A stretch of DNA of 64,000 nt from Cricetomys ansorgei (GCA_026225945.1 JAMJFZ010001089.1:3168501-3232500), one strand, 5' to 3'; positions 25,895 to 40,004 are shown, numbered from the stretch's first letter. The notes: generated from the sequence alone by a model not told the origin. Made by a program: numbers and translations.

Positions 25895-26400
25895 GCTTTA
25901 GTTTGTTCAAGCTACTAAAGCAAGATCTCTTAGAGTGGGTAATTTATGTGCAATAGAATTTTAATACTTGATTGTAATTTATTTATTGGACTGGGCGTGC
26001 ACTCTTTTCTGTGGAGTGGGCTCAAATCCTCTCAGACATCGATTGGTTACCCCCATCACAGAAATGCCACTATTGTACAAAGGCATATGTTTATTTCATT
26101 CAATTACATTGGTAAAATAGATATATTGACTTAAAATCCAAGCTAAAGGTAAATTTAACAACTGATGAGGGCTTCGTCTCAGCTTCATAAATGCTACCTT
26201 CTGACTTTGCTCTCACGGTGGAAGGTGGAAGGAGCCTACAAGTTTCCTTGGACATCTTTCATAAAGCACTACTAATCCCACTCATAAAGCACTGAATACA
26301 TAACCACCTCCTAGAGACCTTACCCTCCAGTACCACTGCCTTGAAGGTTAGCACTTAGACTATAGCATTCTGCTTCAATGACCTTGAACATTTGAATTGC
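25895..26400 (-). repeat. Diverged MaLR-like sequence, antisense
   Basis: 'tgtgctttagtttgttcaag' with 'gagtgggtaatttatgtgc' and later 'ataaccacctcctagagacc' resembles antisense MaLR LTR sequence. Strongly diverged; borders uncertain. Confidence 0.35.
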
Positions 26401-28449
26401 ATATTGAATTACTGAATACACATGGATATGTTGATGAACAGGACACTGGTAAAAGAGAGATTGACATCATTCGCCAAAAAGATGATCTATACAAAGAAGC
26501 TGTGTGGAGTAGACAATTTCCTGAAAGCTATCCATAGAAATCTGTCTTGCTGGGTGATATCTGGATATAAGGGATGCCATGAGGCAGAAATCATTTTTCA
26601 ATGCATAGCTGAGTTTGTATTAAAAGGGCTAGAGGAGGAGGTCTCCAGGAGCAAAATCAAATACAAAGACAAAACAAGATACAAAAAAAAGAGAGCTAAA
26701 AAAAGGATATTTGACCTTAATACACTCAGAGAAGTGCTCACCTTCCATGGACTAGAACTGAGGTGTTAATGATTGTGCAGTAGTTTGCAACCGTGAACTG
26801 CATCGTGTAAGGCAGAAAGTTAACCCCTCATGGAGATACAGCCTTCTAAGTTCAATAGCCATAAATTTATTTTTAAAGGAGTAAAAAACGAAGTACTTCT
26901 AGACAAGGAAATTTGTCTGACTCTGCCAGGACCCTAGGGAAAATATGGGTTCGTGAGAATGAGCAGCTCTAGATATGATAACACACACTCTTGGGCCCAA
27001 ATGTATATATACTGTCTTTCTTGTCCAAGAAATCCCAGGCCCAGAAATTAAAGTGGTTTTTGATTGGGAACATCTGGACCACATTGGCAGAGAAACAAAC
27101 ACCCTCAGTTTATGTTTCACTGGCTTGCTAAAGATTCCATGCACTCAGAGTCCAAAATCTAAAAACAGAAGGAAATAAATTATAGTTGGCAGAAAACTCA
27201 AATGTGAGAGATATACCTTGAGAGCTATTAGAATTTGGAAATACAGACACATATAGAAATAACAGTATAACTTGTTTAAAGAATTAGAAATGGGAATTTC
27301 AAAATATGAGAGGAAAAAAAAGTAATATTGATAAATATCAGGACGATTTGACAAATAAAGCCCCTTGCGTGGAATATTTAATTGTTGAAATAAAGGATAA
27401 TAGCTAGAGAGGTTTTACTGGACTAGTTGAGAGGTGTATTATTCAACATACAACATAGAGGAATAAAGAGATGGAAAATATAAGCTACTACAGAAGGAAC
27501 TAAGGAAAAAGCTATTTATAAGCAAAAACACTGGACCTTTTCTAGAACTCTGAAAGGTATGCGTTTTCAGATTCAGCCCACACAGCAATAACTAATTAGA
27601 TTCACAAAAGGGATTCCATAGCCTGCCAAAGGGAAACAAATTACCTAACAGCAAATTACAATTAGGCTGAGAACAGACTTATAAATAGTATTATTAACAT
27701 CCCCAGAGAAGAAAGAAAAGAATCACCAGCCTAGAATTTTACATGTAGTTCAATGCCCATCGGTAATGAGGGAGAATTAAAGATTTTTTTTTTTTTTTTG
27801 GACAAACAAAATCTAGAGAGCTTCCCAGCAATGATCCTAGAAGTCAGTTCTGGGGGAAGATGGGTCGTAATAAATAAAAATTGAGCAAATTAATCAGATT
27901 TTTTAAAGAAAATACACAAGAATGCCAGATCGCCTTTTTAAAATGAATTATCTGTCCTCTAAAGGAATCTAAGCTACAGCTCTACTGTGGGTGTTACATT
28001 TAATGGCAGAACATAAAAAAATTTTTGTTTAAAATAAAAAGCAAGGCGAAAATGTGCACCATTGCCTCAATCCAAAATCCCACTGAAAGCCCCTACCAGA
28101 ATAGTGCAATGAAATGTCTGAAGATTTGACAGGTAAACCAAGCATATAAGATTTTATAATGTGCATCCAAGATGATTGTCCACATGAAAAAAACCTGGTC
28201 AACCAATCCACTGTAGTAGGTGAGAGATGATTTCACAGTTTCTCTGGAGGCTAAGTTAGTGCACTCTTCCAGGGAGGCAGCTAGCATGTGCCCGATTTAA
28301 TTATTTCTTGACTGCGGAGTGGATCATTTCGTGTGCATACTACAGTGGATCCTTCTTCTCTCAGTGTGTACTAAGACTGCCCAAGCCGTTGTCCTTATAA
28401 ACTACTGTGAACATCAATTTTTTGTTTCACTTGTTGTTGTTGTTGCTGT

Positions 28450-28560
28450 TGTTTTATTTTGAGATGGGGTCTTATATAGCCCAGATCTTCCTGGAACTTT
28501 CCATGTAGCCCAAGCTTTCTTCAAACGTACGGTCCTCTGTCCTGACTCCGTCTCCCATGC
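28450..28560 (-). repeat. Old B1 fragment, antisense
   Basis: 'gagatggggtcttatatagc' and 'catgtagcccaagctttctt' are antisense B1 blocks. Confidence 0.55.
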
Positions 28561-30184
28561 TCGGCGTGAAAGTGCTATTATATGACTCTTACAACAGAAA
28601 GTGCTTCCCGACCCAGGAATCTGCTTTCTCCACTGTTTCGAGGCAGAAGCTGGAACAAAGGTATTTAGCTGTCGTGACATCAGACCTGTCGACTGATGTT
28701 TCTATACACATTAACAGTTTCTAAACGCTAGGACCTGAAAACGTGAGCGGGTGACAGAGAAGGAAGCACAATATCCAAATAGTTAAAGAAATCGTGTCAA
28801 GGAGGCAACAGAATGTTGTCTAAGAAGTGTCCAGCTCCTTACATCTTGGCTGTGAAGTCAAGTTCATCCCCAACTCCTACTGCGTGATTAAACTTGGTAG
28901 GGGCTCCAAAAGGGTGGGGCTGGAGACTGCAGTCATTCAGCAAGACACTGCTCTCCTTGGTTCACCTGATGCTTGGCTTCCCAGCTTCTTTTCCGTGGCA
29001 GCTTTCGATCTTTCTGTGCAATCCTTTATATATTTTTAGCAGAACCATTTTTCCCTCTAAAGAGGAAGAGAGTGAATAATGATAGGACTTGTTAATTGGA
29101 GAGACAGAGAAATGAGTCGTCTACTTGGTTAGGAATTTATTTTGCTGGCAGAGACGCACAGCCGCCAGCAGTTCTTTTTCCTCCTACAATACAGACTTGC
29201 AGGAGCTCGTAATCCGGTATCACTCGTGCTCCTGGGACCCTGTTCTCCATGCACTCCGCCCCACCAGTGGTCAGATGCAATCAGCAAGGACAGTCTCCCA
29301 GGGAATCATCTCTCCTTTCCGGAAGGAAGAGCTCATTGGCTGAGCCAGGCATCTAGTGGATTCAGGCTGACTTGTTTTCACTGAGATAAGAGATGCAGGT
29401 AGAATTCATTTCCTCTGGTTTCGGTTCCCGGTATCCTGAGAGACATTCCCAGCGGACGACTTTAACTCTCATGGAAAGCTGCACCATCGCTGTAGGAGGT
29501 CTGGGAGTTCCCACCTGGGAGATATCGGACTTATCTGCTATGGAAGTCTAATGCTAATGATCTTCCTCAAATCCAGTACTTCTTGGTAAAAATACCCTTC
29601 TCTTAAATCAGAGGCAGCCATGTTCACAAGCAGTGTCCTCACTGGCCCCACGAGACACGCTAACACAGAAAAGGAGCCTCTCTCTATGAGTCATCTCCTT
29701 CAACAGGACCGCTTCCTGGAAAAAGTGTAAATTGATCTTTTTCTTCCTATGGGTCAGCTGGGGGATTGGAGACAGCAGTGGACAATTCATTACCAGACCT
29801 GTAGAAAGAACAGAAAAACACATCAGGCTGGTCCCATGATAGAAAGCATTTGGGAAACACATCTCAACAATTAACACTCAGTTTTTAGAGCTCGGAGTGT
29901 GGCCAAAATTGTGGCAGGGCCTTAAATAGAACCTCAGGAAGAAAGGAGGTAGTCAACCATTGATGCCAGCCGTCACGGGCACCCTTATTCTGTGCCCTGC
30001 AGTGTTATCAGCCCCACTCCGTGGCACCAGTGGCTTCCCGGAGGCAGTCTTACACGGCTGGCTCTTCAAGAATTGCATGGGCAGGGAAGTTTTCAAGCAT
30101 ACCTCAGACTCCAAGGCTCCTGTAATTTCTCCCTTGGGAGCTCACTTCTCTAGCAAGAGTTTCTTTCAAGTGAAGCCTGCCTGC

Positions 30185-30345
30185 TGGATCTCTCCTGGAA
30201 GCAGAGCTACAAACGCACTGCCACTGTGGAAAGTAGCCAGGCAGTTTCTAAGAGAATTGAACACACACTTGCCAGATGACCCAGAAATCCCATTCCTGGG
30301 CACTTATGCCAGAGAAATGAAAACCACAATACAAAAACCATTATG
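30185..30345 (+). repeat. L1 ORF2 3'-end relic
   Basis: 'gccaggcagtttctaagaga', 'ccagatgacccagaaatccc' and 'gccagagaaatgaaaaccac' are the sense-strand ORF2 end of an old L1. Confidence 0.65.
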
Positions 30346-30639
30346 TGACTTTGTGGTGGATTTATCAGTACTAGGCAAGAAGTAGTCAAAGCCAAGGCCT
30401 CCAGAACCCTCTGGAGGCCATTCTGGGGAACTTTATGGTCACTGTCCTCTGACTATACCAGTCATAATCCTCTTCATCAGAGCAGCTGTGACTAGTTAAA
30501 AGAGACCCTCAAGATCAAGCTTGTTGACAGTCTCAGAGTAGGAGAGACTGAGGCAGGTCAGCAGACCCTCACCTGAGATTCCAGCCATTACTTTCCTACC
30601 CCCCCCTCCAGCGGTACACAATTCTGCCAATCTGCATGT

Positions 30640-30850
30640 GATTTCATCATCTTGGGAAGTGATGGAGTACAGAATGTGGAAGTCCTACCTGAGGGTGGGA
30701 CTCCATTTGTGCAGCTACGAGGAAGCCATCATTCACACTAGAGTGAGACTTTTTGGGAATGTGGCTACTTTAGGGGTCACCTATGCTCCAGTGAGTAACC
30801 CTACAAGTAAGGGTCACACGCTCTGTAAGGAAGCTCAATAAACTAATTGG
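30640..30850 (+). repeat. LTR-like repeat fragment
   Basis: 'ggctactttaggggtcacct' and 'aggaagctcaataaactaat' (with AATAAA) look like the 3' part of a rodent LTR. The family is not identified. Confidence 0.35.
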
Positions 30851-33800
30851 CTCATCAAGAGGAACATTGGTAAAAGCACACTGCAGTCTGTTATTAATGC
30901 CCTACCTTGCCTAAGTTCACACAACAGTAAGTAAGTGTCTAAGCAAACACTACCTACAAGTTGTTCTATATTCAGGGGCCCTGCTGAGCCCTGCAGGTAG
31001 TTCAGGACACTTGAAGATGCCCCAGGCCTCTCCAGTTTGGCTCTGCCAGCCCCTAAGCCTCCCACTCCCACCCACTGCCCCTCTACCTTCTCCACACTGG
31101 GACAGTCTCACAGATGCATCCTGGGCTTCTTCCCCCTTCACCCCCCATTGATTCTCATTACTTCTGTTTTTGGCTCTGTCTTCTCCCTCCCTGGACCTTT
31201 TGTGTTAGGCTTTTCCATAGCTTGTATGATGTTGTTAGAGAGCGGATGTTCAGGAAATAGAAAAAAGGAAAGTTCTTAAGACTGTTTCACAAGAATTTCA
31301 CTTAAGTGGAGCTGTGCCTTTCTTCGAAGAGTTCTAGAGAGGCTGCCTGGGTAATTACTGGGGTCCCAGTGGCTTGTATCTAGCTTGTGCTCCTAGACAC
31401 TGAGACTAGAGGAAACACTGTCTCTCTAGAGACAGAAACTCAAGATGAACAGAAAGGAAGAGAGGGAGCCAGGCACAGACAATGAGTGATCTAGGTGGGA
31501 GGAATTCTCACCTGAAGTTCCTCATATCCTCATAAATCCTACAAATCATGGGATATGGTTTGCAAAGAGATGCATTGGGAATCGATTACAGGGTTAAGCT
31601 TTGAACTGCTGTCAAACATGTTATATCTTATGACTTGTCTGTAAGATTGTACACCAAGGAGATTAGCAAAAAGACCCATATGGCTTAAAACAGTGCTTTG
31701 CAAATGAAATAGGTAATCAAATCACTTGGGGACTGTGAAGAATCTCGGTGTGGAGGCGGCACCCAGACATATTAGGTCAGAATGGCTGAATGGGATTCAG
31801 ACATTGACATCTTCACAGTGATGCTCACTTGGCAGCCATCTTTATTGGGGGAGCACATTCTGAACCAGAGTCATGACCAATGCAGTCTTCTTTAGTTTCC
31901 TCTGATTAAGGAATATGTTCTAGAACCCTCCAATGGATGTGAAGCAACGGAGAATGCTAAATTCCGTGTGCTCGTGTTTCAGTGTTACATAGATCTTAGT
32001 CAGCTCAGCGTGTGATTTGTTTTCCCTGTTAAGAGCACTCATCATTTTATGCAGAAGGACTGTACCACTTCTCTTTGGCACATCTGTTTTTAGCGTTATT
32101 CCTTTTGTGCTTTGGGATCATGATTAAGTCAAATAAGGGTTATCTGAACAGACTGCAATCCGGAGAGAGTACTCCGATAACTAAGACAGATGCTAAACGG
32201 TGGGTTGTGTATACAGGGTGGACACGCCGGAAAAAGAGCCAATTCACCTCCCAAGGGGAGTGTGTTGAGATTCTATCACAGTGCTTGGAATGGCACCAAT
32301 TTGAAAGCTACCTATTGCACACTTGGGGCATTTTCCATTCAATAGCTTTGGACAGTAATTCATCATAGGTAATGACAGCCACTGAAAACAAAACTGCAGA
32401 AGAAGAGGGATCGAGGTGTAGAACACAAGCCACCCCCTCCCCGCTGGGAGAAGCCAAACATCAGTCATTCTGAGGGACTAGATTCTGAGGTCAAAGGGAC
32501 TGTACATTGTCCTCCTCTTTTCTGTCACTAAAAGGCTATTATTAGTGAATTTCACTTATTTTGCAACTGAAAGGAAACTATTGAGGGCTCCTGAATTTTC
32601 CGTCCACAAGCCAAACACACCCTTACACTGGTCACCATTACCAAACAGCCTGCACATCACTGGAGCCCTTATGCCTCACTAACAGTACACCCTGATGGCA
32701 TTAATGCTGTGCAAAGACGCATATCTAAGCACTTGAAGCTCTCAGCTGAAAACACAAGCAACTGCATCAGATGTACAACTTTGAATGAGTAAACTCCCTC
32801 TGAGACACTGGGAGAAGAGACTTGAATGGCAGGCAATAGAACTACTGTTTCTGAAAGTGTGCCACTGGGGCCTTGCTATGCTGGCCTCTAATAATGAAAA
32901 TTGCTATGTGGGAAAAAGAAGAGATCAGGGAAACACAGCTAGAATATGTCCATCGCACTATATCTCCTTCTCATTCTATAGGGCATCGAAGGGAGGAAAA
33001 AGGGGGAGGAGGTGCAGACAACACAGTACCTTCACAAACAGAAAAGATGAAAGCCGGCTTTGAGTGGCCGTGGATAAATTCTAGCAATGGCGTCTTACCC
33101 AAGCCTAACACCATCGTCATCACTGAAGGACCTACCATGACCCTCAAACGAAACCATATGAATTGATACAAGACGATTAAGACCCCAGTCAAAACCACCA
33201 CACAAGAAAGGAAACTTTCAACACACATTAGATTTTAATCAGAAACAGGAACACAGGCTTGCAGAATTGGTAACCAGCCAGCCTAAAGGTCCATTTGTTA
33301 TTATCTGGGAGAAGAATGCTCAAAGATTCAGAGGGATGTCTGCTACATCTGACCTTGGACTACCATTCAAACACCCAGAAACTTCATCTCAAGCACCAAA
33401 GTAAATCTTCCCATTGTTGTCAAGAAAAGTTAATACACTCGAAGCTTCCCGGAGAGCCAAACAGACAGAAGAGATAGCTACCACGGGCCTCACAGCCGAG
33501 CCTTGCATGTAATTGCTGGCACCTATTGAAGTCAAGGCTTGGAATAAAAAGCTCCATTGCCTGACACATTTTGCTCTTGTCAAATTACCGACTTTCTTGC
33601 CTTTTCATCTGCATATCTAACCCACTGATATTCTTGGGCATCTCTACGGACTTGGATACTGTTTATCTGGATGTGAATAGATAAAGCACAGCCCCTAACC
33701 TGTCAGGTTACGGGAGCAGGAGCGTCCAAGTTTTGGACATAGCGACAAAATTCATGTTGGAGGATGGCACAATTGAGTTACAAAATAATTTCATCCAAAA

Positions 33801-34568
33801 AAATCCCATAATGCTTAAATAAATTATGAGTATTTATTGAGCCACACCCACAGCTATCCTGGGCCATAGAGCCTTAACTTCTACATTGATGAAGAATGAT
33901 AAAGATGTGATGGAGACATGCACAACAGGATGCGGGAGACCAGAGGAAGGGCAGACTAGGAACCCTGAGAGCACCCTGGAGCGGCATGGTTAGGCCAGGT
34001 ATGAAGGTACAGACCACAGGAGAGGGATAATCCAAGTTTTATTATGTGGGATATAAAACTTTCACAAATTTACTTAATGGAAATTAGCCAAGCACATTAG
34101 CATCCTTAGCCTTCTTCCCATTAGCATTCTCCTTGGTCAGCCTGTTTTCTGCTAACAGAGCATATACGAAGCAAAACCAGATCTTAAGGTGAGAGCAAAC
34201 ACAAAGGTTAACTCCATTAGGGGAAATGCTGGTGTCTCAGGCCTCAGAACACAGTCAAATATAATCACTGGAGAGAGTGTATAGGGGAAAAGAGAAGGAA
34301 GCAGAGAGAGATCAAGGAAGGCAGGGTAGGAAAGAGGAAAGGAGGGAGAAGAGAAAAAGGGGAGAAAGAGATTGCCTCCCCGGAGCAGGAAGGACAGAAG
34401 CTTGAATCTGGCTTTAGACACAAGCATGAGGAAGGCTGGTGGATGTAAAGTAGGGAGCTACCACCGCTTCTCATGGTGACTTTTAAAAAAAGTTTTTAAA
34501 TCCAAGTAATAGAACTAGAGATAAGGACAGGTCACACCCATATGCAGGTGTGCACATGTGTATGAGCA

Positions 34569-34569
<1 letters not shown>

Positions 34570-34609
<40 letters not shown>
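34570..34609 (+). repeat. (CA)n microsatellite
   Basis: Pure CA dinucleotides. Confidence 0.95.
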
Positions 34610-34610
<1 letters not shown>

Positions 34611-34734
34611 CATGATTGTAAAACTTGGTGTGATGGTAGTTTTAATGTCCATTTGCCACAACTTACAATCACCTAGAGAAAAAAGACTGTTGAGGAATAG
34701 TCTAGATCAGGCTAACCTGTAGACACGTCTGTGA

Positions 34735-35153
34735 GAGTTTGCCTTGGTTTTATGTCAACTTCACACAAGCTAGAGTCACTGGAGAGGAGGAAAGCTTAAT
34801 TGAGAGAATGTGTCAATAAGATCGGGCTATAAGCAGGCATAGGGCATTTTCCTAATTAGTGATTGATATGGGAGGGCCCAGCCCATTGTGGGGGGTGCCG
34901 CCACTGGGCAGGTGGTCCTGGCTTCTATAAGAAAGCAGCCTGTTCAAGCTATGATGAGCAAGCCAGTCAGCATTACCATGTCTCCATGGTCTCTGCATCA
35001 TGTCCTGCCTCCAGGTTCCTGCCCTATCTGAGTTCCTGTCCTGAATTCCGTGGATGATCAACAGTGATACAAACTGAAAGCCAGATAAACCCTTTCCTCC
35101 CCAGTTTCTCTGGTCATGGTGTTTCATCTCAGAGCTAGAAACCCTAAGACAGT
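34735..35153 (+). repeat. MaLR-like solo LTR
   Basis: The best-preserved copy of the 187-574 family, from 'ttgccttggttttatgtcaa' to 'gaaaccctaagacag', with AGATAAACCC near the 3' end. Confidence 0.65.
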
Positions 35154-35209
35154 CCTCAACTGACTCATCCCACTGTGGGTGGCCCAGCTTCATGAGCCAA
35201 GCAATAGGG

Positions 35210-35470
35210 TCCCACCATGTAGTTATGGCGGATAACCAAGCGCAATGACAATAGCCTGTGTTGTTTGTGAGGCCGCTTGGGCATCCCTGATTAATTGTTC
35301 ATAAGGAGCTTTCCCACACCTTGTACTGAAATTTACATTTAATAACCCGTGTCTTCTGGAAGAGCGTCTTCCACCAAGGCAGGGTAGTTCGGCTTGAACT
35401 TTCATCTTTAAGTTATATTTGGAAATTATCTTACTAACTAGTGGTTTCCATGAGGCTTTTTTATACACTC
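35210..35470. repeat. Rodent L1 3'-UTR-like sequence
   Basis: 'gacaatagcctgtgttgttt' is a shared rodent L1 3' block; diverged afterwards. Pyrimidine-rich sequence follows to about 35780. Confidence 0.5.
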
Positions 35471-36187
35471 TTCCTTTTGGTTACCCCACTCACTACCCCA
35501 CCTCTCTCGCACCCTCTCCCCATCCCTACTTGATGCCTTAACCCTCGGTATTTCCCCTCTTTCTTTTCACCTGTCTTCTACTATCCTCCCACTTATTTTT
35601 TTAAGTTGGGTTGTGAGATAGTACATAGACTTCCACGTGGTTTTTGTATCCCCTTCCTTGAGGTTAGTCCTCCAGGCTCCCACGTCTTTCCCTGCTTAAG
35701 TCTTTCTGCCCCCAAGACCCCACCTGACTGCTTCTGCTTCATCTATAATCTACTATCTCCACTCCCTTAACTTTCCCCCCCTCCCTAAAACATTCTTTCT
35801 ACAAGAAAGCAATTCTTTAAGTCAGTGCTTCTCCAGCAGGGGTAAGTTAGACCCCTGGGGGGGGGGTAGGGGCTTCAGCAGTTTCTATCACATGCGTAGC
35901 AGCTAGAGATGCTGAAGACCAACCCGTGCTGCACAAAAGACTGCATGAGACCGAACGACAACAATCACAAAGTTAAGCTATTCTGCTTGAAGATTCTCAG
36001 TGACTTTATTCCAAACAACCTTCAGTATTCATTCTTCCAACAACGATTAGGGAGGTAGTATAATAGTAAGACATGACACCCCTGCTTCTGGGAGCCCAGG
36101 TCTAGTAGAGGAATGACAGAGTGTACAATACACATAATACAGAGCATGCATGCTAAGTTCCCAAATGGAAACATAAGAAAATGCAGA

Positions 36188-36365
36188 GTTGCCGGACAGT
36201 GGTGGCGCACACCTTTAATCCCAGCACTCGGGAGGCAGGGCAAGTGGATCTCTGTGAGTTCGAGGCCAGCCTGGTCTACAGAGTGAGTTCCAGGACAGCC
36301 AGAGGTACAACAGAGAAACCATGTCTTGAAATAAATAAATAAACAAACAAACAAATAAATAAATA
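36188..36365 (+). repeat. Young B1 SINE
   Basis: 'ggtggcgcacacctttaatc', 'tgtgagttcgaggccagcct' and an (AAAT)n tail; carries GTACAACAGAG at the local variant site. Confidence 0.92.
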
Positions 36366-38694
36366 AGAAAAGATAAGAGTATAAGTATGAGAGTGGAATT
36401 GAAGGAAGTGATGTCACGTTTTCCTAGAGGTTGCTAGACTGCATACTTATTTAAAGACATGTTCTTGCATACAAATTTGAGAAAATTGCCAGGGAAGCTC
36501 AGAAAATCCCTAAGTACTTGTAAAATTATCTTCCTGTTTCCATATACATTTCCTTAGAGAGAGGAGACAAACAACCTCCTGATGTCTTCATGACTTTGTT
36601 TCTTATTAAAATTATTTTTCTAACACCAGGCATAGGCCTTATTTCTTCTCTTTTTAGTTTATCCTATGTACAGCTTTAAAATATTGACAACATACCCTGG
36701 AATTCTGTAACTGCTAACTGAGCAATACATGCTTTTTTTCACTTTGTCTCAGATGGCAACTTAAATTAATGTATTTTGAGTGTGTGATTTCTTAAACATC
36801 TGTTGTTCAGTGGCCTCTATTTGTCTTCAATATTGAGCACCGAGTGTGCAGCGGGAGCAATTGCTTCCTTCCTCCACTGCTGCTTTCCAGTCTGAAAGAA
36901 GCCCCAAGACAGCATGATGATGTTTAGGAAGGCATCAAATGAGCATCAGAAAAGAAGGAGATTTTTCCCTCTGAAAATTAAGGAGCAAACCAAAAGGAGT
37001 TTGGTCAGAGAGACACCCGTGTTAGATTTGCCAGGCTGGAATTGTCTGGGGGCCATTTCTATCACAAGCATCAGAGGCAATGGTGTGTGTCGCAGGTCTG
37101 TCTGCACTGTCTGTATCATCACCTTAGGAACTCATGGCAGAAATCAGATATGGAGCTGAGCTACCCAGTGCCATATACCTGCACAGAAAATATCCCAGGC
37201 AATCGTAAAAATGAAGTTAACATACATCTTCTAGGATTTACTTACTGACAGCAATGCACAATACTTATTAAACAGCAAGGTGGTTGTATTTGTGCTTTTG
37301 TGACCTCTGAGTTTACATCTCCACTCAGGCACTTTCCATGCTAGGATCTAGTGAGTTAATACAACCTTTCAGAGTCTGTATGCTGCAATCTGTGAAAGGA
37401 GGAAAGTCACGCCTGCTTTTCAGATTGTTCCTTATTCTACCAGTCTGGGTCCTATAGAGAAAGTAATAACTAATCAGTTAACTTTAATATAAGTAATTTG
37501 ATACAGGGAATTTGCTAATTAACCAAATTGAGAAATTAGACAAAAACGAAAGACCAAAGTGACAGTGAAGAAGAGTCGCCTCCTTGAGGGCTGGGAGAGC
37601 AAAGGGCAGAAGCAAGTGGGATGAAAACCTGGGTGCTCAGAAGACAGAGCTTGTGGTCTGAGGCAGAAGGAGGGGTAACCACTTCTGAGGCTCTGTTTTT
37701 TACAGAAGTCTGGGAAGCCACAGTGCTGAGCTTGGCTGGTTCCAGAAAGGGGCAAAAGAAGCATACATTGGAACCAAGTACCACTGAAACATGATGAAAA
37801 GCTAAAAGCTCGAGTAGACACTGAGAGATTTTGTAAGGCCATACAAAGCAGTTTATTTTCTGCAGGTTACATGCTGACTTCAGGGCTGTCCAATTAAAAA
37901 AACATGGCAGTAGCAAAAGCTGGACTTGTGGGGTCTTTTAAACCAAACAGTGTCTAGGGTATCTCTTTGATTGGTCAGGACCTGAATACTGGATTGGCTC
38001 GTTATATCTTGTGAGGAAGCAAGGGCTTCTTGAAAAGCAAGTACTTGACAGTAAGCAGAGAGGAAAGGTCAGTGCCTCCACCTCCACCTTAGAGAGCACT
38101 GGACCTCTCAGCTCCAGCCTCCATTTCACTCTGGCCCCCTGACGGCATACAGCAACAGAGGAACGATGGCACAGAGGCAGCCTCACAAAGCAAAGTGCAA
38201 AGACATGATGTGGATCTGAAACATGGATAGCTTAATAGAGGACCCATACTCACGCTCATTGTGTATATTTGTGGGGCACCTATCTGACAGATGAGCTGAG
38301 TAATAGAGAGTCTGGAAATGTAGATGAAAATTCTTATAAAGTTCTCAACTCAAGGTGGCTTTCCTCCCTGAGGTCCAGTGAGAAGAAGAATGGAAAAGGA
38401 AATGAAAAATAAAGGACCTCAAAAAATAGTTCCTGCCTTAAAGGAGTCTAAGTTTATGTTTGGTGTTACCCTGTTAAGGTGCAGAGCAAAATACCAAGTA
38501 ATACAGTCATGTTTCTATACCCCCAGTTGGCACACCATCAGATCCAACCAAATGCAGACCATCTGAATGTACTGAGCATGTGCAGATTTCTGCCTTTGTT
38601 TCTTGAACAAAGCAGAATGACATTGATTCACACTGTACTTGCCTTGTATCAACTATTGTAAGTCTCCTAGAAATAATTTTAAAAATTTGTGGCA

Positions 38695-38880
38695 ATTGGA
38701 TTGGGGGGTGCTTTTATACAGAACCTAGTTTTGGTTCCCAGCACCCATATAGCAGCTCACAATGATCTGTAACTACAGTTCCAGAGGATCCAACTCCCTT
38801 TTCTGGCCTCCAGATGGACCAATGTAGTACACATAGATACCTGTAGGCACTCACATATACACCTAAAAAAAATAAATGAA
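38695..38880 (+). repeat. B2-type SINE
   Basis: 'ggttcccagcacccatatag', 'cagctcacaatgatctgtaa' and an AATAAA-rich end match the 3' two-thirds of B2. Confidence 0.7.
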
Positions 38881-38929
38881 TATATACACAGGGCGATTAA
38901 ATAGGTTCCATGAAAACATGATATTTTAC

Positions 38930-39030
38930 ATAAAAAACTTGAGCATCTCTGAATTTTGGTATCCACGGGTTGGGGAGGGGAATTCCTGAAATGGTTTCTT
39001 CATGGATATCGAAGGATGAGTACACATATT
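38930..39030. repeat. Tigger-like DNA transposon relic
   Basis: 'gagcatctctgaattttggt' followed by 'atccacgggttggggagggg' resembles the end of an ancient Tigger-class element. Confidence 0.45.
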
Positions 39031-39584
39031 TACACAGTCTGAAGAGTACATCAGACACAACTGGGTTTCTGAAATTCAGAGAAGCAAAAGACTATTTTCA
39101 AGACTCTGAGGAAGCCTTCACAAAAGGCAAGAATTAACAAGAAGCATTTGAAATGAGAGAAAGTGTACAAGCTAGCCAGGGAGCTGGAGATTTGTAGTGT
39201 GTATGTGCGTGTGTGTTGCCACCTGGCCTCCAGTCCAGAAGACAGACTCAGGGTGTGAAGCACATCTCAGGATTGGGGGGCAGCAGGCTCTTTCTGCACT
39301 TTTTGCTGGTTCATAAGGAGCTGTTTAAGTAAGCAAAACTTACATGTGAAATATATTATCTTCAGCCCCTGACTTGTTTAGCGTAATGCCTTTCACAGAG
39401 CAGAATATTGGGAGGGGTGTTCTGTTGAATGGGGAGGGGTAGCATAAGATAAAACAAAACTGTAAAGGTACATCTTAATTGAGTATCTACATACATCTTC
39501 CATCAGCAAGATTAAGGTTGGGGACTAAAAGAACTTAAGCAACGATGAAAAAATTTAAGTAACTTAAATGACAAACTGGTAGAG

Positions 39585-39797
39585 CAGTGGTTCTCAATCT
39601 TCCTAACACTGCAACTCTTTGATACAGTTCCTCGTGCTGTAGTGACCTCTGACCTTAAGATTATTCTTATTGCTACTTCATAACTGTAATTTTGCTACTG
39701 TTATGTAAATATCTGATATGCCGATGGTCTTAGGTGACCCTTGTGAAAGGTTCATTCAACCCCCAAAGGGGTGGAGACCCACAGGTTAAGAACCGAG
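39585..39797 (+). mobile_element. URR1-type hAT-Charlie DNA transposon
   Basis: About 213 bp with imperfect terminal inverted repeats: 'cagtggttctcaatct' at the left and 'ggttaagaaccg' at the right. The interior includes 'cttcataactgtaattttgc' and 'caacccccaaaggggtggag'. I recognise it as the rodent non-autonomous URR1 family. It lies about 200 bp upstream of Ly86 exon 2. Confidence 0.75.
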
Positions 39798-40004
39798 AAG
39801 ACCAACTGTTATCTGTGGATGAGGCCCTGTGGTTAGCATGAGTTTGACAGTGGCTGTGGAGAGACTGGGAGGAGCTGTCAAAAATGCTGCAGGTGTTCTT
39901 AAGTGTTGGGTACTTTAGTGAGTCCTGGAAAAATCGTTAGTGCAGATTTGGCAGACGAGTTTCTGGTGTACTCATGACAAATCTCTCTGCGTCCTCCTTG
40001 GCAG

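Larger units (their letters stand above)
12994..40004 (+). other. Ly86: Ly86 intron 1
   Basis: A 27-kb intron bounded by gtaagg at 12994 and a pyrimidine-rich acceptor ending gcag at 40004. It holds SINE, L1, LTR and DNA-transposon relics and microsatellites, listed separately. Unlisted stretches (for example 13.2-14.9, 17.3-18.8, 18.95-20.4, 23.3-24.6, 26.4-28.4, 28.6-30.1, 30.9-34.5 and 36.4-38.6 kb) contain no exon, RNA gene or repeat that I can support. Confidence 0.85.

Noticed and set aside
26422..26769. 115-codon lysine-rich open frame on the plus strand
   Set aside because: No recognised family, no splice signals and AT-rich composition; it lies inside Ly86 intron 1.
29960..30385. 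141-codon open frame on the plus strand
   Set aside because: Its second half is an L1 ORF2 relic and the first half has no recognisable domain.
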